From Nitrospirota bacterium (lineage in GTDB: Bacteria > Nitrospirota > Thermodesulfovibrionia > Thermodesulfovibrionales > Dissulfurispiraceae): a stretch of 64,000 nucleotides of DNA. Positions 40,005 to 48,629 of the stretch are shown here, one piece after another. The stretch's first letter is position 1, and every line of letters begins with the position of its first letter. The stretch is taken from assembly GCA_040752355.1 (NCBI GenBank), contig JBFMHE010000008.1, forward strand, positions 62,001 to 126,000. The letters run 5' to 3'. The translations under genes and the position numbers were made by a program. The notes beneath the pieces were generated by a model. That model made no database searches. It saw only the letters and a list, made by a program, of their open reading frames with translations, and was not told where the DNA came from.

Positions 40005-41188
40005 GTATACCTTCCGCCCCAGAGGTTCATTTTTATGTAGAGCAGCTCTCTGAAGGTCCTGAGCGCGTCCTTGACAGGCCTGACCCTGCTTTCCGGGGAG
40101 TTGTACCAGCTCACCGGTATCTCCTTGACCGAAAAGTCGAGGAGGCGGGCTATGGCGAGGAGCTCGATATCGAACCCGAACCGGTCTATCTTCATGCGGC
40201 TGAATATCGCTCGCGCAGCCTCGTACTGGAATGCCTTGAAGCCGCACTGCGTATCCTTGACGCCGTCCAGGAGGAAGAAGCGGATCAGCGCATTCCCCAG
40301 GCGGCCGACGAGGACTCTCAGCCGGGGCTGTTTGACGACGATGTCGCTTCCCGTAATATAGCGTGAGCCTATTACTACCTTGTTTTCTTTCAGCAGCGGA
40401 TAGAACTTCCCGAACTCCTCTATAGGAGTCGAGTTGTCGGCGTCGGTGAAGAGGATGTATTCGCCCCGGCAGGCCTCAATGCCTCTTTTAACGGCGTATC
40501 CCTTCCCCCGGTTCGGCCGGTAGGTAACGACACTCAGGTTATCTATTTTCCTTTTGAGTCCTTCGACTACACTCACCGTAGCATCGCTGCTGCCGTCGTC
40601 CACCACGATTATCTCCCTGGTCACCGGTATCCCCGAGAAGTAGCCGTTAACGGCTTCGAGGGTCTTTTCGATTCTTTTCTGCTCGTTATAGGCCGGGACG
40701 ATTATGCTCACGTCATAATCGCAGGCGCTGCAACCCGGGGAGTAGAATATCCGGTCCTTGAAGGTCCAGTACCTGTTGGCCAGGAAGTTCCACGTCAGGA
40801 CCGCTCCCGATGTCACGAGCTTTGCCGCCATGTACCATATATGCAGGGCGTAGACCAGGAGCGCCATGAGCATTTCGGTCAGCAGGAGTCCGAACGTCGA
40901 AACGATCAGGAATTTTATGAACTGCTTCCTGATATTGCTGCTTTTGTTCTGGAACGTCCAATATTTGTTCAGGGTGAAGTTGTTGATTACCGCGAGGATG
41001 AATGACAGAGCGGCAGCCGCAAGGATAGGGATATGCAGGAACGCGACGAATACGTAAAGTGAGCCCAGATCGATCGCTGTCCCGATGCTGCCCACGACTG
41101 CATACTTGAAGAAGACCAGGGAGCGGTTATCGATTTTCTTCCTTTCCGCCTTTGCCTTTTTGTGAAAGAGAAGCTCCTGTGAAAGCAT
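40001..41188 (-). CDS. GtrA-GT2 fusion: polyprenyl-phosphate glycosyltransferase
   Basis: 395 residues from ATG 41188 with a GGGGGGA ribosome site. Residues about 25-150 form a four-helix GtrA membrane domain (FFKYAVVGSIGTAIDLGSLY, LNKYWTFQ, WNFLANRYWTFKD). Residues about 165-395 form a family 2 glycosyltransferase: VSIIVPAYNEQKRIEKTL, VVDDGSSDAT, ILFTDADNSTPIEEF with the DxD-type site, and CGFKAFQYEAARAIF. GtrA usually follows or stands apart from the transferase; here it is N-terminal. The protein should charge a lipid carrier with sugar for the coupled GT-C enzyme. A sigma-54 promoter and operator pair are upstream. Confidence 0.88.
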   Translation of the reverse strand: MLSQELLFHKKAKAERKKIDNRSLVFFKYAVVGSIGTAIDLGSLYVFVAFLHIPILAAAALSFILAVINNFTLNKYWTFQNKSSNIRKQFIKFLIVSTFGLLLTEMLMALLVYALHIWYMAAKLVTSGAVLTWNFLANRYWTFKDRIFYSPGCSACDYDVSIIVPAYNEQKRIEKTLEAVNGYFSGIPVTREIIVVDDGSSDATVSVVEGLKRKIDNLSVVTYRPNRGKGYAVKRGIEACRGEYILFTDADNSTPIEEFGKFYPLLKENKVVIGSRYITGSDIVVKQPRLRVLVGRLGNALIRFFLLDGVKDTQCGFKAFQYEAARAIFSRMKIDRFGFDIELLAIARLLDFSVKEIPVSWYNSPESRVRPVKDALRTFRELLYIKMNLWGGRYT

Positions 41189-41271
41189 ACGGTCCCCCCG
41201 TTCGACCCAAGAGACGTGAGATAAATGAGATATTCCGCAGGCCTGCTTCCCCTTACCGCTGAATTCCATGC

Positions 41272-41287
41272 AGCAACTTGCATGCCA
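41272..41287 (-). promoter_or_regulatory. Sigma-54 promoter of the glycosyltransferase operon
   Basis: Minus strand TGGCATGCAAGTTGCT: GG and GC exactly 10 bp apart with TTGCT at -12. About 85 bp upstream of the start codon. Confidence 0.8.
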
Positions 41288-41351
41288 GGAGGAGGCAATA
41301 TCAAGGAGGTTGTATTTATTCGGGTACCGAGGAGGGCGATCCGGAGCGGGA

Positions 41352-41388
41352 GTGTAAGCTTTCTCGACTTGACATAAGAAATTCCGAC
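41352..41388 (-). promoter_or_regulatory. Paired operator boxes of the glycosyltransferase operon
   Basis: Minus strand GTCG-GAATTT-CTTATGTC (41371-41388) and GTCG-AGAAAG-CTTACAC (41352-41368), 20 bp apart start to start, about 90 bp upstream of the sigma-54 promoter. Same design as the boxes before both PEP-CTERM genes. Confidence 0.6.
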
Positions 41389-41467
41389 TGCTGCTGCCCG
41401 CAAAGGGGCCGAGCGCATAACGAGGGCCTGTCAGCCGGTTACGATGGGTGTGCTGCTGCGCCGGAGC

Positions 41468-43669
41468 TTAGCTGAAGAGCTCCATGATCTCCTTGCAGCC
41501 GCTGGTCGGAAGCGCCTCGCTGAAGAGGTATCCCTGCACCGCGTCACACCCTGCCGATTCGAGGAATTCGAGCTGGTCTTCGGTCTCGACGCCTTCGGCG
41601 ACTACCTGGAGCTTCAGGCTGTGGGCGAGGGCGATAACGGCGCTCACGATGGCCTTGTAGTCGGGATCGTCGAGGAGCCCCTTGATGAAGGACTTGTCGA
41701 TCTTTATCTTCCGCACGGGGAGCTTCTTGAGGTAGCTCAGCGAGGTATAGCCGGTGCCGAAATCGTCTATGGAGAAGGCGACGCCCATCTGCTGGAGGGT
41801 GATGAGATTGGGGAGGGCGGACTCGATCTGCTGCATGACGGTGCTCTCGGTGATCTCGATCTCGAGATGACGCGGGTGGAGGCCGGAGCCGCGCAGCACT
41901 TCCGATACCATCTCCGCCAGGTCGGGCTGCTGGAACTGCCGGGCCGACAGGTTCACCGTCACGCAGCCGGGCGTCATGCCCGCGTCCTGCCAGGCGCGCG
42001 CCTGGGCGCAGGCGGTCCTGAGCACCCACTCGTCGATCGAGACGATGAACCCCGTCTCTTCAGCGAGGGGGATGAACTGCAGAGGGTCGAGGAGGCCCTT
42101 TTCCGGGTGCTGCCAGCGCACGAGCGCCTCGACGCAGGTCATCTGCCGTGTCCCGACGGCGATCTGGGGCTGGTAGTGGACCACGAGCTCGCCGCGTTCG
42201 AGCGTCTGTCTCAGCCGGTTCTCGAGGATCATCCGCTCGATGGTCCTGATGTTCATCTGCGGGTTGTAGAACTGGTGGTTGTCCCTCCCCTGCTCTTTGG
42301 CATGGTACATGGCGATATCGGCGTTCTTGAGCAGGGTATCGGCGTATTCCCCGTCATCGGGATACATGCTGATGCCGATGCTCGGTGTCACATAGAGCGC
42401 ATGATGGTCGATCATATACGGCTCTTTGAGAGAGGCGATGATCTTCCGGGCGGTCACCGAAGCGTCGTCGGACTGGCCGATGGACGGCAGCAGGATGGTG
42501 AACTCGTCGCCGCCGATGCGGGCCACCGTATCGGACTCGCGCACGCAGGTGCGGAGGCGCGACGCCACTTTCTTGAGCAGCCGGTCTCCGGCGTTGTGGC
42601 CCATCGAATCGTTGATGTTTTTGAAGCGGTCGAGATCGAGAAACATCACCGCGAGCCGCTGCCGGTTGCGCTGGGCCTGGTGCAGGGCGAGGTTGAGGTG
42701 GTCCATGAAGAGCGTCCTGTTGGGCAGGCCGGTCAGGAGGTCGTGATAGGCCTGGTGCCGGATCATCTCCTCCATCCTCTTCCGGTCGGTGATGTCTTCC
42801 ATCATCGGCAGGAAATATGAGGGGACGCCGTCCGTATCCCTGATGATGCGCACCGAGAGGCGTACCCAGATAGTGCTGCCTCTCTTCCTTATGAGACGGC
42901 GGTCGAGCTGGAAATGGTCCAGTTCATCGGCAGCGAGGCGCTGGAAGTGCTCGATCGTCGCGGGCAGGTCGTCGGGATGGATGATCCTGTCGAGCGTAAG
43001 CGAGGTCATCTCTTCGCAGGAATAGCCGCTGATCCGGCATAACTCCCGGTTGGTGCGCAGGATGCGGTAGTCCATGGCGACCACGGATACGCCTATCGGG
43101 GACTGGTCGAACATGCGCCTGAAGTCCTCCTCGCTGCGCCTCAGGTCCTTCTCGATCAGGCGGCGCTCGTAAACCTCCTGCTGGAGCCGGGCATTGGTGA
43201 TCCTCAGCTCGGCGGTGCGCTCGGCCACCATGCGCTCGAGACGGGAGCGGTAGCGGTCGAGCTCGTCTTCCGCCCGTTTCCGCGCGCGCCGCACCTCTGC
43301 CTCCCGCAGCTCGCGCTCGATGGCGGGCACGAGGCGTGCCATCTTTCCTTTGGTGATATAATCGTGGGCCCCGGCCTTCATGGCATCGACGGCGAGGTCT
43401 TCGCCGATCTGTCCCGAGATGAGGATGAAGGGGGTATCGACGCCGCTCTCCTGCACGAGCTGCAGCGCCGCAAGGCCGTCGAACCGCGGCATCTTGTAGT
43501 CGGAGATGACGAGCTCCCAGGGCTGCTCGGCGAGAGCCGCCTTCATCGCTTCAGGGGTCTCCACCTGCCGGTGCAGGGGCTCGTAGCCGCCCTTCCGCAG
43601 CTCCCGCAGGAGCAGCAGGGCATCATCCTCCGAATCTTCCACGATCAATACGCGAAGCAGCCTGGTCAT
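41468..43669 (-). CDS. Response regulator with PAS, GGDEF and EAL domains
   Basis: 733 residues, behind AAAAGGAGTG. Domains: receiver about 1-125 (phospho-Asp in ELVISDYKMPRFDGL), coiled coil 125-185, PAS about 185-305, GGDEF about 310-470 with an intact IGGDEFTILLP, and EAL about 480-733 with TCVEALVRWQHPEKG, DDFGTGYTSLSYLKKLPV and VAEGVETEDQ. Both c-di-GMP synthesis and breakdown motifs appear complete, so net activity cannot be predicted. Phosphorylation by an unknown kinase and the PAS ligand would tune it. The histidine kinase gene at 43863 lies next to it on the same strand. Confidence 0.95.
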   Translation of the reverse strand: MTRLLRVLIVEDSEDDALLLLRELRKGGYEPLHRQVETPEAMKAALAEQPWELVISDYKMPRFDGLAALQLVQESGVDTPFILISGQIGEDLAVDAMKAGAHDYITKGKMARLVPAIERELREAEVRRARKRAEDELDRYRSRLERMVAERTAELRITNARLQQEVYERRLIEKDLRRSEEDFRRMFDQSPIGVSVVAMDYRILRTNRELCRISGYSCEEMTSLTLDRIIHPDDLPATIEHFQRLAADELDHFQLDRRLIRKRGSTIWVRLSVRIIRDTDGVPSYFLPMMEDITDRKRMEEMIRHQAYHDLLTGLPNRTLFMDHLNLALHQAQRNRQRLAVMFLDLDRFKNINDSMGHNAGDRLLKKVASRLRTCVRESDTVARIGGDEFTILLPSIGQSDDASVTARKIIASLKEPYMIDHHALYVTPSIGISMYPDDGEYADTLLKNADIAMYHAKEQGRDNHQFYNPQMNIRTIERMILENRLRQTLERGELVVHYQPQIAVGTRQMTCVEALVRWQHPEKGLLDPLQFIPLAEETGFIVSIDEWVLRTACAQARAWQDAGMTPGCVTVNLSARQFQQPDLAEMVSEVLRGSGLHPRHLEIEITESTVMQQIESALPNLITLQQMGVAFSIDDFGTGYTSLSYLKKLPVRKIKIDKSFIKGLLDDPDYKAIVSAVIALAHSLKLQVVAEGVETEDQLEFLESAGCDAVQGYLFSEALPTSGCKEIMELFS

Positions 43670-43862
43670 ACACTCCTTTTCTGTGCGGCATGCCCCGGCT
43701 CTCTGCTGTCGGAAGAGCGGCGCTCCTTTGCTGCACTGCGGCGCGTGAGATGAAGTACAAACATACGGACTGCTGCTGAAGCTGCACGAGCGGAAACTGC
43801 TTCTATAAATCTAGCACCGGTTCCCTGAAAAGTAAAGCGAAATGTTCAGCACGGAAGCGTTC

Positions 43863-45371
43863 TTAAAGGGTGAAGGAGAAGGTCGCTCCCTTGCCGGGCT
43901 CTCCCTCGGCCCAGACGCGCCCGCCGTGGCGGTTGATGATGCGCTGCACCGTGGCGAGACCGATGCCGGTGCCCGGGAATTCTGAAGGAGAATGGAGACG
44001 CTGGAAGGGAATGAAGAGCTTGGAGGCATAGTTCTTATCGAACCCTGCGCCGTTGTCGCGGAGGTAGAAGACCCGGTTTCCTCCCGGTCCGTCCGTCATG
44101 CCGAACTCGATCCGCGCCGCGGTCTGTTTCCCGGTAAATTTCCAGGCGTTCCTCACGAGGTTGTCGAGGAGGATCCGCAGGAGGTGCATATCACCGTGTG
44201 CGATGATGCCGTTCTGTATACTGAGCTCGACCCGCCGGCCCGGCTCGGCTTCCGCCAGCTCCGCGGCAAGCTCATGGACCAGCTCGCTCAGGTCTACCGG
44301 CTCCGTCTTCATTTCATAGCGCGTTATGTGCGAGAGCTTGAGCACGTTTTCGATGAGGTCGGCCATATGCCGGCTCGCCGTGCGGATGCGCCGGAGATAG
44401 TGCATCCCCTGCTCGTCGAGGCGGTCGCTGCAGTCTTCGAGCAGCGCCCGGCTGAAGCCCTCTATGCTCCGCAGGGGCGCACGCAGGTCGTGCGATGCGG
44501 AGTAGCTGAAGGCCTCGAGCTCCTTGTTGGCGGCGTCGAGCTCGGCCAGCTTCTGCTCCAGCTGCGCATTGAGCGATCGGATGCTCTCTTCCGCCCTTTC
44601 GCGTTCGGTGATCTCATGGACCAGCGCATCTTTCGAGACGGTAACGGTCTGCAACTGCTCCGTCATCCGGTCGAAGGCACGGGAGAGCTGCCCGATCTCG
44701 TCGGACCCGGTGAGCCCGGTCCGGTGGTCCAGGTCTCCTGTCCCTATGATCTCGGCGCCTTTCCGGAGTCTCTCGATCGACTGGATCACCGACCTGGTCA
44801 TCCCTGCCAGGATGAGCGAGACGACAGCGGCCGTTGCTACGCTCAGGAGCGAGATGAGGGTGTTGAATGCCCGCTGCGTCGTGTGCATGTCCTGTATGAT
44901 GAGCGTGGAGAGCCTGAAGGCGTCCGACGACATCTCTTTAAGGCGCACCGAAAGGTGCCCTGCAAGGCGCTGCTCCGCCTCCCCGGAGAGCGCGCTGTTC
45001 CTGCCGTGCGGGAGCCGCTCATAGCTCTCGACCAGCTTGAGAAAGGTGGACCGTACCGTTCCGTGGTTTTTGCGGATGCTCCTGAGGAGATACTGCTGCT
45101 CGCCCTTGACCGGCGAGAGAGTATCGAGGAGCGCGCTGATCGAGGTGTGGCGGAGCATGAACTGCTGCTGCGACCGCTCGTTATGGACGAGCAGGTAGGA
45201 ATAGGCGAGCGTGCTCAGCTCATGGACCTCATTGATGATCCGGGCGGCGGTTACATTCCTCTCCCGGGTGTCCTCGAGCGTCCGGGAGAAGAGCGAGATG
45301 ACGAGCAGGACGAGAGCGGCGGCGCCGATCGGCAGCAGTGCGGCGATTTTCAGCCGGGTGCTTATCGTCAT
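43863..45371 (-). CDS. HAMP-containing sensor histidine kinase
   Basis: 502 residues. An N-terminal transmembrane helix (IAALLPIGAAALVLLVISLF), a periplasmic helical sensor (about 35-175), a second helix (LISLLSVATAAVVSLILAGM), HAMP (about 195-250), coiled coil, and the kinase core. H-box: SYSASHDLRAPLRSIEGFS; N-box: DNLVRNAWKF; G-boxes: DNGAGFDKNY and PGTGIGLATVQRIINRHGG. It lacks a receiver or PAS. No ribosome site is seen before the ATG at 45371; the leader consists of CAGGGGT-type repeats. Downstream of a solute-binding lipoprotein gene, it may sense with it, and it precedes the GGDEF-EAL regulator. Confidence 0.93.
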   Translation of the reverse strand: MTISTRLKIAALLPIGAAALVLLVISLFSRTLEDTRERNVTAARIINEVHELSTLAYSYLLVHNERSQQQFMLRHTSISALLDTLSPVKGEQQYLLRSIRKNHGTVRSTFLKLVESYERLPHGRNSALSGEAEQRLAGHLSVRLKEMSSDAFRLSTLIIQDMHTTQRAFNTLISLLSVATAAVVSLILAGMTRSVIQSIERLRKGAEIIGTGDLDHRTGLTGSDEIGQLSRAFDRMTEQLQTVTVSKDALVHEITERERAEESIRSLNAQLEQKLAELDAANKELEAFSYSASHDLRAPLRSIEGFSRALLEDCSDRLDEQGMHYLRRIRTASRHMADLIENVLKLSHITRYEMKTEPVDLSELVHELAAELAEAEPGRRVELSIQNGIIAHGDMHLLRILLDNLVRNAWKFTGKQTAARIEFGMTDGPGGNRVFYLRDNGAGFDKNYASKLFIPFQRLHSPSEFPGTGIGLATVQRIINRHGGRVWAEGEPGKGATFSFTL

Positions 45372-45375
45372 CGGG

Positions 45376-45396
45376 CAGGGGTCAGGGGTCAGGGGT
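45376..45396. repeat. Three tandem CAGGGGT repeats
   Basis: Three exact 7-bp copies in the 24-bp gap between the substrate-binding protein stop and the kinase start, replacing any ribosome site. Confidence 0.9.
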
Positions 45397-46451
45397 CATC
45401 GATGGGTCACGGTGACCATCGAGGGATCGATCTTCTCGAGGGCTGCGGGATAGAGCGTGTCGAGAAAATTGGGAACCCCGCGGCCGGTCCCGCCGGACTT
45501 CTTGCCGAGCAGCCATGCTGCCTGGTCTTCGAGACTGACGAGCAGGCTCTGGTCGAGCTCCACCGCGAAATTGAAATCGTTCCAGGCCTCGTCGATTACC
45601 GACGGAGACAGGCCCGTGCAGCGGGCCGTTATGGTGCGGGCTTCATCGGGAGACTCCCTGATGAAACGGGTCGCCTTCACCAATGCCCGAAGGAGACGGT
45701 TGATCGCCTCCGGGTTTTTCAGGATGAACTCCCGCGGGCCGGCGAGATTCAGGGTCATCGTATAAATGTCGGGGTCATGGAGCGCAAGGGCGTTGCTCCC
45801 GAGCATGTTCCGGAGCTGCGCCGTGTGGGGCAGCCAGACCGATACTGCATCGACCTCTCCTCTTGTCAGCGCCCCGGCGATTTCGGCCGGCCTCAGATCG
45901 ACGATCGTTATCTCGTCCTGCGCTACGTGGTGGAGCGTAAGATAGATATACAGGAAGAACTCGCTATTGGTGCCGAGGCTTACGCCGATCTTTTTCCCCC
46001 TGAGGTCTGCCGGCGAGGAGATGCCGCGGTCCCTCCGGGCGATGATCATGGTCGCCCGGTCGCTGTCACTGAGAGTTGCGATGACGAAGACGCTCTTGCC
46101 TTCGACGGCTGCACGCGCGATAGGCGTCTCGGCAACGGTCGCGAGATCGGCATGCCCGCGGAGAGCGGCATCGAGCGCGCCCTTGCCGGTCTCGAACGTG
46201 CGGAGGACTACTTTCAGCCCTTCATCCTTGAAATACCCCTTCTGGTAGGCTATGTACAGCGGAGCAGCATGCGGGATGGGGACCACTGCTATGGTGGTGG
46301 CGCGCTGCCCGGGCGAGGGCGTGCGCTCCCGCTCGCGGCTGCACCCTGAAAGGCCGGCCATCCCCATGACCACGAGAAGTAGTATTACCGCCTGAGCCGC
46401 TGCTCTCACGTATCCTCCGGAAGTGAACTCGATCGTGCGGTACCGCCTCAT
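45396..46451 (-). CDS. NMT1/TauA-type substrate-binding lipoprotein
   Basis: 351 residues from ATG 46451. Signal peptide with a lipobox: VILLLVVMGMAGLSGCSRER. Mature protein is a periplasmic binding fold of the SsuA/TauA/NMT1 family: TIAVVPIPHAAPLYIAYQKG, FKDEGLKVVLRTFETGKGAL, ADLATVAETPIARAAVEGKS and LRGKKIGVSLGTNSEFFLYI. Relatives bind sulphonates, nitrate, thiamine precursors or other small anions, so the ligand is open. No permease or ATPase gene is adjacent; the next gene is a histidine kinase, so it might serve as a sensory co-receptor rather than a transporter. Confidence 0.85.
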   Translation of the reverse strand: MRRYRTIEFTSGGYVRAAAQAVILLLVVMGMAGLSGCSRERERTPSPGQRATTIAVVPIPHAAPLYIAYQKGYFKDEGLKVVLRTFETGKGALDAALRGHADLATVAETPIARAAVEGKSVFVIATLSDSDRATMIIARRDRGISSPADLRGKKIGVSLGTNSEFFLYIYLTLHHVAQDEITIVDLRPAEIAGALTRGEVDAVSVWLPHTAQLRNMLGSNALALHDPDIYTMTLNLAGPREFILKNPEAINRLLRALVKATRFIRESPDEARTITARCTGLSPSVIDEAWNDFNFAVELDQSLLVSLEDQAAWLLGKKSGGTGRGVPNFLDTLYPAALEKIDPSMVTVTHR

Positions 46452-46520
46452 CTTCTCAATTATAGACGATTTTGGAGGAGAAGCATACCTCGATCTGCTT
46501 GAACACAAAGGCGAAAAGCC

Positions 46521-46549
46521 TTGACAACGATACAGCGGTAAGGTAAAGT
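46521..46549 (+). promoter_or_regulatory. Sigma-70 promoter of first OmpA-like lipoprotein
   Basis: TTGACA (46521-46526) and TAAAGT (46544-46549) with a 17-bp spacer, about 80 bp upstream of the start codon. Confidence 0.65.
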
Positions 46550-46627
46550 GATAAAGCCTCGATAATATCATATAAGGTAAGATGCAAGGGATCGGAAACA
46601 CCATATCATAACATCAGGAGCAGGATC

Positions 46628-47440
46628 ATGATGAAAAAGGGCGTACTCATAGCACTTGCAGTGTTGTTCGCCGCCGGCTGCGCCGGAGAGGCGACGCAGC
46701 TGCGTATGAAAGATGCCGTTGCGAACGAGGAGAAGGTGATCGTTTTTCCCAACGGCACGATCTTCGGCGGGGCATCGAGAGACCAGGCTGCGGAGCTTGC
46801 GCGCATCTTTGTCGAGTCGCACAACCAGTCGCTGCAGGAGATGGACGAGATCGAGGCAGCGATCGACCGGGCGCTCAAGAACCAGGATGCGATGAAGGAG
46901 GATATGCAGCAGGCCTCCCGGCGCTCCGAAGAGGCGCTGCAGCGGATCATCGCGTCGACGGAGCAGATCTCGCAGCGGCATACCGAGACCGCCCAGCAGA
47001 CCATCCAGATGATCGAGCAGCTCGCCAGGAAACAGGGGACGGGCGAGATCACGATCTTCTATCCTATCGGTTCGGCAAAAATAGGAAAGGATTCGCTCGA
47101 GTATGAGCGGCTCGTCGGGTTTGCCGATTACCTCTCGCGCGAGAGCAGGGGGAGAAAGCTGGTGCTCATCTCTATCGGCAGCGCCTCGGCGGTGGGCGAC
47201 CGGAAGGCCAATCTCAAGCTGGCGAAGGGCCGGGCCGAGTTCCCGGTCGATATCCTGGATAAATACCTCGTCAATGTCCCGCACGAATTCTTCAAGGTCT
47301 ACGGCACCGGCGACATGTACAGCCCCAGAGAGGCGAGCGCACAAGAGCATGAGCGCTATCAGCATGCCAGGATCATCGCGGTCTACGAGGCCGACCAGAT
47401 GCCCGGACTGCCCGCCGAGCCCTCGGAAGCGGAAAAATAG
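46628..47440 (+). CDS. OmpA-like lipoprotein, copy 1
   Basis: 270 residues. Lipobox LFAAGCAG near residue 18 makes it a lipoprotein. The middle (about 55-135) is a long coiled-coil helix (ESHNQSLQEMDEIEAAIDRA; HTETAQQTIQMIEQLARKQG). The C-terminal domain (about 140-255) starts GEITIFYPIGSAKIGKDSLE and continues RESRGRKLVLISIGSASAVG and HEFFKVYGTGDMYSP, the OmpA-type peptidoglycan-binding topology. It probably links the outer membrane to the wall. A very similar gene follows at 47687, though the genes are on separate transcripts. Confidence 0.85.
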   Translation: MMKKGVLIALAVLFAAGCAGEATQLRMKDAVANEEKVIVFPNGTIFGGASRDQAAELARIFVESHNQSLQEMDEIEAAIDRALKNQDAMKEDMQQASRRSEEALQRIIASTEQISQRHTETAQQTIQMIEQLARKQGTGEITIFYPIGSAKIGKDSLEYERLVGFADYLSRESRGRKLVLISIGSASAVGDRKANLKLAKGRAEFPVDILDKYLVNVPHEFFKVYGTGDMYSPREASAQEHERYQHARIIAVYEADQMPGLPAEPSEAEK

Positions 47441-47590
47441 ACTTGCTGACCCTTACGGCGGCGCTGCGCCCCTGATACGGCAGCGCCGCCCGCATCCCGC
47501 CGCTCTCTTCCTGCATCGCCCTTTCCCGGCATTCTCACATCGGGACGTCATCCTGTCTGCTGAAGGAAACTCACAAGGGGGATGCGTGCC

Positions 47591-47619
47591 TTGACAAGGG
47601 GTGGGTTGTCCGCTAGATT
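47591..47619 (+). promoter_or_regulatory. Sigma-70 promoter of second OmpA-like lipoprotein
   Basis: TTGACA (47591-47596) and TAGATT (47614-47619) with a 17-bp spacer, about 70 bp upstream of the start codon. Confidence 0.65.
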
Positions 47620-47686
47620 TTGAATTAGGTAAGTAGGAGTGCGTCCTTATCGTATTCACCATGCCGTCTTCCACAAGGAGGGGGAA

Positions 47687-48481
47687 ATGTTGAGACAGGT
47701 GATGCTCGTTACGGCGGTGGCGCTGCTCGCCGCCGGTTGTGCAGGGAGGACGACGACGATGTACATGAAAGACGCACAGGCGAAGGAAACGGCTGTCGAG
47801 TTTCCCAATGGCACGGTCCTGGGCGGCGCCTCGAAAGAGCAGGCGAGCACGCTGGCCCGGCTGTTCGTCGACTCGCACAATATGGCGATGCAGGAGATGG
47901 CCGATGTCCGCCTGGCGCACAGCCAGATGCTCAAGGGCCAGGACGAGATGAAGAAGTTCGCCCAGCATACCGATGCGCGTCTGCAGCAGTTCCTCGATTC
48001 TACGGAGCGGCTCTCCCGGAAGAGCTCGGAGACCGCCGAGGCTGCGCTCAGGATGCTGGAGCAGCTGTCGAAGAAGCAGGGCACCGGAGAGATCACCGTA
48101 TTCTTCCCGACGGGCGTCAGCCGGGTGAGCAGGAACTCCCTCGAGTATAATCGGCTGGTCAGCTTTGCCGACTACATCGCGCGGGAGAGCAGGGGGAGAA
48201 AGGTGCTGCTCATCTCGATCGGCTGCGCTTCCGCCACCGGCAGCAAGAATACGAACATGAGGCTCGCCAGGAACCGCGCCGAGTACCCGGTCGATGTGAT
48301 CCGCAAATACCTGATCAATACGCCCCATGAGTTCTACAAAGTCTACGGCGTCGGCGATATCTACAGCCCGCAGAGCGTCAGCATGAAGGAGCACGAGCGG
48401 TACCAGCACGCCCGCTTGATCGCGGTATTCGAAGATGACGATGCGATCGAGCTCCCGGTCGAGCCTATGGAGCATTTCTAG
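47687..48481 (+). CDS. OmpA-like lipoprotein, copy 2
   Basis: 264 residues from ATG 47687 (AAGGAGGGGGAA upstream). Lipobox LLAAGCAG. It follows the same plan as copy 1: VEFPNGTVLGGASKEQASTL, a coiled coil (HTDARLQQFLDSTERLSRKS), then GEITVFFPTGVSRVSRNSLE and SRGRKVLLISIGCASATGSK with FYKVYGVGDIYSP. Sequence identity between the two is clearly high, showing tandem duplication. Each gene has its own sigma-70 promoter, so both are expected to be expressed. A peptidoglycan-anchoring role is inferred. Confidence 0.85.
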   Translation: MLRQVMLVTAVALLAAGCAGRTTTMYMKDAQAKETAVEFPNGTVLGGASKEQASTLARLFVDSHNMAMQEMADVRLAHSQMLKGQDEMKKFAQHTDARLQQFLDSTERLSRKSSETAEAALRMLEQLSKKQGTGEITVFFPTGVSRVSRNSLEYNRLVSFADYIARESRGRKVLLISIGCASATGSKNTNMRLARNRAEYPVDVIRKYLINTPHEFYKVYGVGDIYSPQSVSMKEHERYQHARLIAVFEDDDAIELPVEPMEHF

Positions 48482-48629
48482 ACGTTCGTTCCCGCCGCAG
48501 TGCAGCCTGATGAGCGATCAGCCGGACACCCTCCTCCGCCCCCCTTCGCACCTCCCGCCGGGGGAGGGGACGGGGGGGTGGGTCTGGAGGCCCGGCGCCT
48601 GTTATTCTGTTATAATGTGAAGGAGCGCC

